A stretch of DNA of 64,000 nt. Origin: Planctomycetes bacterium syqfu (GTDB lineage Bacteria; Planctomycetota; Phycisphaerae; Phycisphaerales; Phycisphaeraceae). The stretch is from NCBI GenBank assembly GCA_020974905.1, contig CP087563.1, positions 6,572,001 to 6,636,000 on the forward strand. Reading direction: 5' to 3'. Of the stretch, positions 17,349 through 28,322 are shown in pieces (the first letter of the stretch is position 1; every line of letters begins with the position of its first letter). The position numbers were made by a program, and so were the translations under genes. The notes beneath the pieces are model-generated. The model did not search any database. It was not told the origin of the DNA and saw only the letters and a program-made list of their open reading frames with translations.

Positions 17349-17966
17349 TCATGTCTTGGCAAACAGATAACCGCCCATGCCAACCATCAGACTGCCCGTT
17401 GTGAGTTTGACGGGGCGTTCATATTTGAGTTGTCGCGTCGCGTTCACAAGCTTCTGCGAAGCTAATGCATAAGCGAACTTCACACTGCCGATGGTGATGA
17501 TCGTGATGACAATGACCAGCAAGACATCGAAGAGTTCTAGTGATGTGATGTCCACAAACACCGGGAAAAGACTTGCATAAAACACAATCGCTTTGACATC
17601 ACCCAAAGTCAGCGTCAAACCTGCCAGATAACTGTTGGCATAATGCCCATCACGTTGCTTACCGGTTTTGATTTCTTTTTTCAGAGCTCCTCGGATCAGG
17701 CCTAAACCAAACCAGATCAGATACATTGCAGCAACATAACGCACACCAGCAAACAGAGTCCCCATTATTTTCGATAAGGTGGTTAACCCCAGAATCGCCA
17801 TGAGTATGAATATCAGATCACCAGTGATGATACCCATGATCGTTGCGATGCCATGCCTGAGGCTATGCGTTGCGCTGCGCACGACAACCAGGCCGACGCT
17901 GGCGCTGGGGATTGCAGCCAGCAGGAGCATGATCAGGATGAAGCTCACCGTGTCGTAAAGATTCAT
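17349..17966 (-). CDS. LysE/RhtB-family exporter
   Basis: 205 residues with six hydrophobic helices. The N-terminal helix with a Pro (AAIPSASVGLVVVRSATHSLRHG), then GIITGDLIFILMAILGL and YLIWFGLGLIRG, is the standard LysE/RhtB pattern (usual PGP...G...G...GD). Members export amino acids or similar small solutes by antiport. The substrate is unknown. It starts 21 nt after the stop of the alpha-galactosidase gene on the same strand, so the two may be co-transcribed although no functional link is obvious. Confidence 0.75.
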   Translation of the reverse strand: MNLYDTVSFILIMLLLAAIPSASVGLVVVRSATHSLRHGIATIMGIITGDLIFILMAILGLTTLSKIMGTLFAGVRYVAAMYLIWFGLGLIRGALKKEIKTGKQRDGHYANSYLAGLTLTLGDVKAIVFYASLFPVFVDITSLELFDVLLVIVITIITIGSVKFAYALASQKLVNATRQLKYERPVKLTTGSLMVGMGGYLFAKT

Positions 17967-17987
17967 TGCAGCATTGTAACTTGCAAA

Positions 17988-19526
17988 TCATCCAACCGTA
18001 AGCAGGCTGCATCCATGAGTATTTACATTACAGGTGACCACCTTTTCAAACGAACCGAGTTCCTGTTGACGCCAGGCGTCACGGACGGTTTGACGGCCGG
18101 TTAATTGCAGGTCATCCCATGTCGCCGAGATTGGTGCCGATTTATCCGTGCAGTTAAACAGTCCGACGGCGATACGACCATCCTCCAGCGGTTTTCGCCA
18201 AATATCCAGTCCGTTGTTACTGCTCACACGCTTGGCAGCCTGGCAAAGCGGATCCTGGTTGATGTCGATCACTTCATCATTAGTGATCAGACCCAGTGTA
18301 AAGTCATCCATGTTCTGGATGTCACAGCTTAAGAGCAATGGAGCGGAAACCAAGGCCCAAAGACTCACCTGCGTGTATTGTTCGTCGAAGGTGAGTTTTG
18401 TGGGGCGCAGTTCCCGATTGAGCTTGTTGGGGATGCCGAAGTGGCCGATCTGGAGCATGTCCGGATCGCTGTAGGCCCCGGGCCGGGTGTGTTGATACCA
18501 GGCAGCTAATTCCATGCATTCAAGTAAACATAGCCACTCGTCCTTGATGTCACCGGTTACCCGCCAGAGATTGGAAAATTGGCTGAGGTTTCGGGCATTT
18601 TCGATCATGGAATCAGGTGAAAGACTGAGCACGATATCACGGTTGACAGCACGCAGATCATTGAGCAGCCGCTGCAGGGTTTGAACTTTTTTCGGGCCAC
18701 GGGACAGTTCTTTGCCATCCTTGAGTTGCCAGTTAAACCAGTCGCATTTGAGATAGTCAACGCCCCAATCGGCAAACTGTTTGCAGTCACGATCAACCAA
18801 CCAGTGTTCGCCGATCTGTGCCATATCGCGTTCGATGGAACCGGGGTAGCGTCCGAAAAACTGGGTTGGCGATAGGCGTTTATCTTTCGGCAAGGCATAG
18901 GGAGTGTAATCGCCCTGGACATTGGGGCTGCTGCCACCGATGTGTCCGGCATAGGAAGCCATCCAGCAAGTGGAATAAATCCCGAATCGCAAGCCCAGTG
19001 AATGGATGTAATCGCCCAGTGATTTGAAGTCGGGGAATTTTTCGTTGCCTTGGATGGCATGGTACTGGCCGCCACGTACACCTTGCCAGCAGTCATCAAT
19101 ATTTACGTAGCTCCATCCGTGATCGACCAAGCCGCGATCGACCATGGCTTGAGCGACGGATCGGATTTTGGCATCATCGACCGATTCGCTCCAGCAATAC
19201 CAACTGTTCCAACCCATCGGTGGGGTCAGGCAGATTTGCTCGCCTACGACGATGCGTATCTCGCGCGTGTTAGAACCGATTGAGTTGCTGACGGTGACTT
19301 GGATGCGATGCGTCCCCGGCGTGTCGATGCGTCCCGTGAGAATGCCGGTGGTAGGGTCCAGATGCACCTGTTCAGGCAACGAATCCACGGTATAGCGCAA
19401 TGGTTTTCGCCCACTGGCAGCGATCTTGAAGAAAACGGGTGATCCCGGGCGAACCCCCAGAACTTTGGCACCATTGATCCGGGGGTGAAGCGATGGGGGT
19501 GGGGTTAGAATTGGAGCCTGATTCAT
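17988..19526 (-). CDS. GH27 alpha-galactosidase with N-terminal Ig-like domain
   Basis: 512 residues. Residues about 15-95 form an Ig-like domain (LDPTTGILTGRIDTPGTHRI, the 'putative Ig' pattern). The GH27 barrel starts at LTPPMGWNSWYCW; VNIDDCWQG and YLKCDWFN follow, the latter holding the nucleophile Asp262, and WRVTGDIKDEW holds the acid/base Asp. A C-terminal beta domain ends the protein. It should release alpha-linked galactose from oligo- or polysaccharides with retention. No signal peptide is present: the protein begins MNQAPILTPPPSLH. It may be cytoplasmic, or the start may be wrong. The stop is 21 nt from the LysE-type gene start. Confidence 0.88.
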   Translation of the reverse strand: MNQAPILTPPPSLHPRINGAKVLGVRPGSPVFFKIAASGRKPLRYTVDSLPEQVHLDPTTGILTGRIDTPGTHRIQVTVSNSIGSNTREIRIVVGEQICLTPPMGWNSWYCWSESVDDAKIRSVAQAMVDRGLVDHGWSYVNIDDCWQGVRGGQYHAIQGNEKFPDFKSLGDYIHSLGLRFGIYSTCWMASYAGHIGGSSPNVQGDYTPYALPKDKRLSPTQFFGRYPGSIERDMAQIGEHWLVDRDCKQFADWGVDYLKCDWFNWQLKDGKELSRGPKKVQTLQRLLNDLRAVNRDIVLSLSPDSMIENARNLSQFSNLWRVTGDIKDEWLCLLECMELAAWYQHTRPGAYSDPDMLQIGHFGIPNKLNRELRPTKLTFDEQYTQVSLWALVSAPLLLSCDIQNMDDFTLGLITNDEVIDINQDPLCQAAKRVSSNNGLDIWRKPLEDGRIAVGLFNCTDKSAPISATWDDLQLTGRQTVRDAWRQQELGSFEKVVTCNVNTHGCSLLTVG

Positions 19527-19661
19527 TCGGTAAACTTCCGAGCTATCGTTGGGGTTAGTGTTTTAATTCAGAGTTACACATGCGGGGCAGGAGATATGTT
19601 ACTTCCCGATTACAGCAGGATTCAAAGACATTTTTCCTGAGGTGATGCAGGTGCTATAGGA

Positions 19662-20507
19662 TTACCACCACATTTTGGTTGCATTGAATTCAAGCTGACA
19701 AAGTGAACCATCCAGGCTGCCGGTATCCAGCCCCATGTCCGAGCGTTGTCGCCACTTACCCGAGCCATCAATGAGAAAGACATTGGTGCCTCCCTGGCCG
19801 TCCTTGAAATACCGACCACCACCATCGGTAAAATCGTTCATGCCACTGAAGTGACCGGAAAAGCTGTCAAAGGAGTTGCCGTATGTGCGGGTGATATCGG
19901 TGACCACTTCATTGTAGACTGCTTCGTGTTCAATATTCATATGGACTGATTCGACGTTTGTTGGTGTGAGTTTGACCCATGTCGCTGAAGAATCCACTGC
20001 TGACTGGAGCGAGGAGGTGCTGGTCATGCTTTTGCGTTTGAGTCCCTGTCGACCTGCCAGAACTTGATAGCCAATGTTGGTCAGTTGACCGGCTCCGAAG
20101 GACAAGGCATCATCAGGTCCCCAATTGCTGCCGCTGTTGATGGCGGTGTTATTGGGGCAGTAAAAGCTGTCGCGTACCAAACCGTAATCCAGCATGAAAT
20201 CACGGGCACCAGCATTAATCTGGTAAGGCCGACTGCTGACCGTCGGACTGGCGCCCCCAAAATATCCTTCAGAACCTCCCCAGTTACCAAGGTCCGGGAA
20301 GATGTGTTTAAAGTCTTCCGAAGCCATGATCATGGCCTGTCCCATGCTGCGCACATTGGTCAGACACTTGATCTGAATGGCTGATTGTCGGGCTTTGGCC
20401 AAGGCAGGTAAGAGAATGGCAATGAGTAGTGAGATAATCGAGATAACAACAAGTAACTCGATGAGTGTAAAAGCGCGACGACATTGGAAAGAGGGGGTGA
20501 AGTTCAT
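19662..20507 (-). CDS. Type II/IV pseudopilin-like protein
   Basis: 281 residues. A basic leader ending CRRA is followed by FTLIELLVVISIISLLIAIL, the prepilin N-methylation helix with Glu at position 5 of the mature form; the prepilin peptidase would cut before Phe. LPALAKARQSAIQIKCLTNVRSMGQAM is the planctomycete form of the linker. The C-terminal beta-rich part has FTDGGGRYFKDGQGGTNVFLIDGSGKW, resembling the H-x9-DG region. Such proteins are numerous in planctomycete genomes and are often solitary, as here. Role inferred to be surface or periplasmic assembly; no secretion genes are adjacent. Confidence 0.88.
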   Translation of the reverse strand: MNFTPSFQCRRAFTLIELLVVISIISLLIAILLPALAKARQSAIQIKCLTNVRSMGQAMIMASEDFKHIFPDLGNWGGSEGYFGGASPTVSSRPYQINAGARDFMLDYGLVRDSFYCPNNTAINSGSNWGPDDALSFGAGQLTNIGYQVLAGRQGLKRKSMTSTSSLQSAVDSSATWVKLTPTNVESVHMNIEHEAVYNEVVTDITRTYGNSFDSFSGHFSGMNDFTDGGGRYFKDGQGGTNVFLIDGSGKWRQRSDMGLDTGSLDGSLCQLEFNATKMWW

Positions 20508-20535
20508 GGTCAGCCTTCCAGTTGGAGTGATTTCT

Positions 20536-20778
20536 CATATTGATCCAATATGCAAGTCAGACATGAAGATGTTTCTCATGCCAACTGCTCTCAAACGGAC
20601 GCACCGATAGCCAGTGACGATGGGTGACCCATGACCTGATCAAGACGCCCGATCTTTCTTACAGAGGCCCAAGTATGAATCGGTGTGTTATGCACTGGTT
20701 CTGGTCTGTGCGCAACACAACAGCATGCTTTGCCTTATACAACTGTATCTATTATAGATGTCTCGCGACATCAAGCAA
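20536..20778 (-). promoter_or_regulatory. Putative promoter, operator and long leader of the pseudopilin gene
   Basis: On the minus strand TTGCTT (20778-20773) and a perfect TATAAT (20756-20751) are 16 nt apart. The whole spacer is the inverted repeat GATGTC-gcga-GACATC, a natural repressor site. The leader would be about 240 nt and carries a second inverted repeat CATATTG-nnn-CAATATG at 20536-20552 just before the gene. The rest of the 359-bp gap 20508-20866 shows nothing else. Confidence 0.5.
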
Positions 20779-20866
20779 GTTTTGGGCGTAAAAACCAGCA
20801 GGTTTCTGTTTTGTCCCTGCACGCCAAACAATTAATCAAGTGATCAAATTGAAGGTATGGCTTCGT

Positions 20867-22549
20867 TTATCGTTTGAGTGTGCGATACTTCACACGATGT
20901 GGTTGGTCGGCTTCTGCGCCAAGACGACGTTTACGGTCTGCTTCGTAGGCTGAGAAGTTGCCTTCGTACCAATGTGTTTTGGAGTCGCCTTCGAATGCGA
21001 GGATGTGCGTTGCCAAACGATCAAGGAACCAACGGTCGTGGCTGATGACCACTGCACAACCTGCGAAGTTTTCAAGCGCGTCTTCCAAAGCACGCATGGT
21101 GTTTACATCCAGGTCGTTGGTCGGCTCGTCGAGAAGGATGACATTGGCACCGGCTTTGAGCATGCGCGCAAGGTGTACACGGTTGCGCTGTCCGCCCGAG
21201 AGTGTGCCAACGGGTTGTTGTTGGTCACTGCCGGTGAAGCTGAAGCTTGCTGCATAGGCACGGGCGTTGACATCCTGATTACCCAGGCGGAAGGTTTCCT
21301 GGCCATCAGCAATGACGGACCAGACCGGTTCCTTGTCATTCATCGCATCACGGGATTGTTCGACGTAAGCCAGTTTGACGCTGTCTGCAATGCGCATCTC
21401 ACCGCCGTCGGGTTGCTCTTGGCCGGTGATAATGCGGAAGAGTGTCGTCTTGCCTGCACCATTGGCACCGATGATCCCGACAATGCCATTGGGCGGGAGT
21501 TTGAAGGAAAGGTCTTCAAAAATGATGCGGTCGCCATAGGTCTTGGTCAAGCCGTTGGCTTCGATGACCAGTTCACCAAGACGCGGGCCATCGGGGATGA
21601 AAATTTCGACATCCTTTGCGCGGCGTTCGGCATTTTCTTTGACCATTTTTTCGTATGCTGCCAAACGCGATTTACTCTTGGACTGACGAGCCTGCGGGGA
21701 TTGACGGACCCATTCCAGTTCGTGTTTGAGAGCCTTTTGACGCAGCGATTCCTGCTTTTCTTCAACCTTGAGTCGGTTGGACTTTTGTTCAAGCCAACTG
21801 GTGTAATTGCCTTTCCAGGGGATACCGTGGCCGCGGTCGAGTTCGAGAATCCAGCCTGCGACATTGTCCAGGAAGTAACGGTCGTGGGTGACAGCGATGA
21901 CGGTGCCTTCGTAGCGTTGCAGATGCTGTTCCAACCAACCAACAGACTCGGCATCAAGGTGGTTGGTTGGTTCATCCAGCAGCAGAATGTCGGGCTGTTC
22001 AAGAAGCAATTTGCATAACGCGACACGACGTTTCTCGCCGCCGGAGAGTTTTTCAATGGGAGTGTCCGCAGGGGGGCAACGCAGCGCATCCATCGCATGT
22101 TCAAGTTGGCTGTCGATATCCCATGCATTACGTGCATCGATTTGATCCTGAAGCTTGCCCTGATCATCGAGGAGCTTCATCATCTGGTCATCATCCATTG
22201 GCTCAGCCAACTTGTCGGAGATGGCATTGAACTTATCGAGGATGTCCATCGTCTCCTGCACGCCACGACGCACATCATCAATCACCGTCGGACCATGCAA
22301 ATGCGGTTCCTGTGGGAGTAGCCCGATGGTGTAGCCGGGGGTGACCTGTGTTTGACCGTCGAAGTTTTTGTCTTCGCCTGCAAGGATGCGCAACAATGAC
22401 GATTTTCCCGAGCCGTTAAGTCCGAGCACGCCGATTTTTGCACCATAAAAATAGGACAGGCTGATGTCCTTGAGGACGGTTTTCTTTTCGTACGTCTTGG
22501 AGACGCCTATCATGGAGTAGATAATTTTGTTGGGGGTGTCTTTTGCCAT
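20867..22549 (-). CDS. ettA: ABC-F ATPase, energy-dependent translational throttle EttA
   Basis: 560 residues, the EttA length. Two ABC domains without membrane helices: Walker A GLNGSGKSS and GANGAGKTT, signatures LSGGEKRRVALCKLL and LSGGQRNRVHLARML, Walker B DEPTNHLD and DEPTNDLD. The linker and the C-terminal RRLGAEADQPHRVKYRTLKR match EttA rather than Uup or antibiotic-resistance ABC-Fs. EttA binds the ribosomal E site and gates the first peptide bond according to ATP/ADP. It is divergent from the transketolase gene. It has a consensus-like promoter almost touching the start codon and no ribosome-binding site. Confidence 0.95.
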   Translation of the reverse strand: MAKDTPNKIIYSMIGVSKTYEKKTVLKDISLSYFYGAKIGVLGLNGSGKSSLLRILAGEDKNFDGQTQVTPGYTIGLLPQEPHLHGPTVIDDVRRGVQETMDILDKFNAISDKLAEPMDDDQMMKLLDDQGKLQDQIDARNAWDIDSQLEHAMDALRCPPADTPIEKLSGGEKRRVALCKLLLEQPDILLLDEPTNHLDAESVGWLEQHLQRYEGTVIAVTHDRYFLDNVAGWILELDRGHGIPWKGNYTSWLEQKSNRLKVEEKQESLRQKALKHELEWVRQSPQARQSKSKSRLAAYEKMVKENAERRAKDVEIFIPDGPRLGELVIEANGLTKTYGDRIIFEDLSFKLPPNGIVGIIGANGAGKTTLFRIITGQEQPDGGEMRIADSVKLAYVEQSRDAMNDKEPVWSVIADGQETFRLGNQDVNARAYAASFSFTGSDQQQPVGTLSGGQRNRVHLARMLKAGANVILLDEPTNDLDVNTMRALEDALENFAGCAVVISHDRWFLDRLATHILAFEGDSKTHWYEGNFSAYEADRKRRLGAEADQPHRVKYRTLKR

Positions 22550-22558
22550 AGGCGGAGT

Positions 22559-22586
22559 ATTATCGCGACTTTTGCTTACTTGTCAC
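22559..22586 (-). promoter_or_regulatory. Putative promoter of ettA
   Basis: Minus strand GTGACA (22586-22581), 16-nt spacer, GATAAT (22564-22559), five of six matches each. The -10 box ends 9 nt before the ATG at 22549, predicting a leader of about 3 nt or none. Confidence 0.55.
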
Positions 22587-22729
22587 ATTCTCGTTACGTC
22601 TCTGTTTTGTCAGGGCCTTGATCGGTCGGTATACTTTGCCTCTCGATTCTGTGTGATATCACATGTCGAATCGCTTCCCATGATTCCCTGTGCAGACAAT
22701 GATGTCTTGATTGGCACCCCTGTCATATT

Positions 22730-22757
22730 TTGACGTAGAGGCGGCGATCAGCATAAT
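22730..22757 (+). promoter_or_regulatory. Putative promoter of the transketolase gene
   Basis: TTGACG, 16-nt spacer, CATAAT; both five of six. Predicted leader about 40 nt, containing GTGAGAG 10 nt before the ATG. Confidence 0.5.
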
Positions 22758-22804
22758 TATTCGTTTCCGATTGACTGAAAAACCTTAACCGTGAGAGCAA
22801 CAAG

Positions 22805-24742
22805 ATGCCCATCACCATCGACAGCAAAGACTTCCCCATTGATCTGACCCAATTCCGCCGCATGGCATTGGATCCGAAGGTAACCAAACTCACCGACGAG
22901 CAGATGGCGGATCTGAAATTCAACATACAACTCTGCCGTGACGCCATTGTCTTTTTCACCGCCATGGCAGACGGCAAGGGACTCGGTGGTCACACCGGCG
23001 GCCCATTCGACACCGTCCCCGAAACGCTCATCAGCTATGCGTTCATCGAACATGCCCGTCAGTCGGGTAATGACAACATCGTGCCGATCTTCTTCGATGA
23101 AGCTGGGCACCGTGTTGCCACGCAGTATCTCATGGCCGTGCTCGAAGGGGATATGCCTGCTGAGAAGCTCAAGCATTACCGCGAGTATCTCTCGCACCTG
23201 CCCGGTCACCCTGAAAAAGGCTTTACCCCCGGCGTGAAGTTTTCGTCCGGTCGTCTGGGGCACATGTGGCCGATGGTCAACGGCGTGGCGATGGCCAACC
23301 CCGGCAAGGTGACCTTCATGCTCGGCTCCGACGGTTCGCAGATGGAAGGCAACGATGCCGAAGCTGCACGTCTCTGCGTAGCTCAGAATCTCAACGTCAA
23401 ACTCATGCTCGATGACAACGACGTGACCATTGCCGATCACCCGTCCAATTACATGCCCGGCTACGACCTTGCCAAGACGCTTGCGGGTCACGGTCTGCGT
23501 GTGTGTGTTGGTGACGGTGAAGATATCACCAGCTTGTACACCCGCATGGCCACGGCTTTCACCTACGAAGGCCCCGTTGCCATGATCAATAAACGTCCCA
23601 TGGCGCCAGGCATCGAAGGTCTCGAAGGTTCCTGTCACGGTCACGATGTGATCAAGGTTGCCACCGCAATTGAATACCTTGAAAAACAGGGCCGCACCGA
23701 AGCTGTCGAAGAACTCAAGAACCTGGATAAAGGTCCCAAGGCACCTTCCTACAAGGGCTCAACCGGTTCAGGGAAAAACCGTTCGGCGTTCGGCAAGGTG
23801 GTCAACGGCATCCTCGAAAAGATGACGCCTGAACAACGCAAGGCTTCCGTCCGTGTCTTTGACTGTGACCTGGAAGGCTCCTGCGGTTTGGATGCCATCC
23901 ACAATGCCTATCCCGAAATTTTCGTCGCTGCGGGCATCATGGAACGTGGCAACTTCTCCGCCGCCGCCGGCTTTGGTTTTGAAGACGGTAAGCAGGGCAT
24001 CTTCGGCACGTTCTCTGCCTTCCTGGAAATGATCATCTCCGAAGCGACCATGGCACGCCTCAACGGTGCCAACGTCCTCTCGCACTTTAGCCATGCCGGC
24101 TGTGATGACATGGCAGACAACACCTGTCACTTCGGCATCAACAACCTCTTTGCTGCCAACGGTCTTCCTGATGAAGGCAAGGACACCACCCGTGTCTACT
24201 TCCCGGCTGATCAACACCAATTCGCCAAGTGTGTCACCAAGGTCTTTGATGATCCCGGACTGCGTTTTGTCTTCTCCACCCGCAGCGCGGTTCCCGATAT
24301 CCTTGATGACAACGACAACCTGCTCTTTGGTGATGACTACGAATTTAAAGTCGGCAAAGATGACATCGTCCGTGAAGGCACCGCTGGCTACGTCGTGAGT
24401 TTCGGCGATACGCTTTACCGTGCTCTCGATGCAGTCATCACCCTCAAAGAAGCGGGCATCGACGTCGGCCTCATCAACAAGACCACGCTCAACGTCATGG
24501 ACGAAGAGATGATGGCCAAGCTCGCCAAGGCACCAGCAGTGCTCGTCGCTGAGTCCTTCAACGTCAACACCGGCTTAGGCTGCAAGTTCGGCACGGAACT
24601 GCTCAAACGCGGCTTCACCGGCAAGTACAACAACATCGGCATCAACAAAGAAGGCTCCGGCGGACTCTGGCAGCAGCACGGCTACCAAGGCATCGACACC
24701 GACGGCATCCAAGCCAGCTTCAAAGCCCTCATCGGCAAATGA
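22805..24742 (+). CDS. tkt: Transketolase (divergent TPP-binding motif)
   Basis: 645 residues with the three-domain transketolase order: TPP-binding domain (about 1-300), pyrimidine-binding domain (about 345-500), C-terminal domain (about 515-645). GKGLGGHTGGPFDTVPE holds the catalytic-site His near the N-terminus. The TPP/Mg motif reads SDGSQMEG...DDND in place of GDG...N, so the first Gly is Ser. VLVAESFNVNTGLGCKFG is the C-terminal core. It should shift two-carbon units between sugar phosphates in the pentose phosphate pathway. The motif deviation leaves some doubt about exact reaction. A divergent promoter is shared with ettA. Confidence 0.8.
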   Translation: MPITIDSKDFPIDLTQFRRMALDPKVTKLTDEQMADLKFNIQLCRDAIVFFTAMADGKGLGGHTGGPFDTVPETLISYAFIEHARQSGNDNIVPIFFDEAGHRVATQYLMAVLEGDMPAEKLKHYREYLSHLPGHPEKGFTPGVKFSSGRLGHMWPMVNGVAMANPGKVTFMLGSDGSQMEGNDAEAARLCVAQNLNVKLMLDDNDVTIADHPSNYMPGYDLAKTLAGHGLRVCVGDGEDITSLYTRMATAFTYEGPVAMINKRPMAPGIEGLEGSCHGHDVIKVATAIEYLEKQGRTEAVEELKNLDKGPKAPSYKGSTGSGKNRSAFGKVVNGILEKMTPEQRKASVRVFDCDLEGSCGLDAIHNAYPEIFVAAGIMERGNFSAAAGFGFEDGKQGIFGTFSAFLEMIISEATMARLNGANVLSHFSHAGCDDMADNTCHFGINNLFAANGLPDEGKDTTRVYFPADQHQFAKCVTKVFDDPGLRFVFSTRSAVPDILDDNDNLLFGDDYEFKVGKDDIVREGTAGYVVSFGDTLYRALDAVITLKEAGIDVGLINKTTLNVMDEEMMAKLAKAPAVLVAESFNVNTGLGCKFGTELLKRGFTGKYNNIGINKEGSGGLWQQHGYQGIDTDGIQASFKALIGK

Positions 24743-24775
24743 AACGCGCCATGTGAAGCCAAATGCACATTAAAG

Positions 24776-24797
24776 CCCTGGGACTTTAGTCCCAGGG
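24776..24797. repeat. Perfect 22-bp palindrome
   Basis: CCCTGGGACT-tt-AGTCCCAGGG downstream of the transketolase stop. It belongs to the GGACT-TT-AGTCC class common in repeat-rich genomes. Confidence 0.7.
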
Positions 24798-24843
24798 GAT
24801 GCCTTGAAAACAACTTCCGGGGGTTTGCAAATTTAGCGAATTC

Positions 24844-24875
24844 ACAACAGGCTGCCCATCTCGGCAGCCTGTTGT
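24844..24875 (+). terminator. Terminator-like hairpin after transketolase
   Basis: Perfect 13-bp stem ACAACAGGCTGCC / GGCAGCCTGTTGT with loop CATCTC. The following bases are only moderately T-rich, so it may act as a Rho-aided stop or RNA 3' end stabiliser. Confidence 0.55.
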
Positions 24876-24937
24876 CATATCATGACGGACTGAACCTGAT
24901 GCGCGTTACAATACCGGTTCGCTTTGTTGTTGTTTAA

Positions 24938-28039
<3,102 letters not shown>

Positions 28040-28119
28040 GACGCTATTGTTTACGTCGTTGATGCAACAGCAACACGCAGTGTTGCAGCTGGGACGAATC
28101 AAACAATCCTTTATTTTCT

Positions 28120-28203
28120 GTCAAACCCGCGCAGGCGGGTGTCTAGTGGAACTTGCAAGCGTCAACAGAATGCCACTGGATTCCCGCCTGCGCGGGAATG
28201 ACG
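28120..28203. repeat. Dimeric palindromic repeat, copy 2 of 3 (inverted)
   Basis: Left half CCCGCGCAGGCGGG, right half GATTCCCGCCTGCGCGGGAATG, linker CTTGCAAGCGTCAACAGAATG. The linker is the reverse complement of those in copies 1 and 3. Confidence 0.85.
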
Positions 28204-28265
28204 AAACGACTTTTATTATGTGTATAAGTTGTGTGTTGCAGCAATTTTCAATGCGTTAGTAATCA

Positions 28266-28302
28266 ACAAAAACACCAACCCGAATTGAGTTGGTGTTTTT
28301 GT
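28266..28302. terminator. Bidirectional terminator between lacZ and the ClpP-like gene
   Basis: Stem ACAAAAACACCAAC / GTTGGTGTTTTTGT (14 bp), 9-nt loop, T-rich on both strands. The genes converge here. Confidence 0.9.
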
Positions 28303-28322
28303 TTTGTGTTGGGATGTTTTAA

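Noticed and set aside
20972-22018. 348-codon plus-strand frame opposite ettA
   Set aside because: Exact antisense shadow of a highly conserved gene; its own protein has no family features.
22757-23644. 295-codon minus-strand frame over transketolase
   Set aside because: Lies antisense to a clear enzyme gene and over its promoter region.
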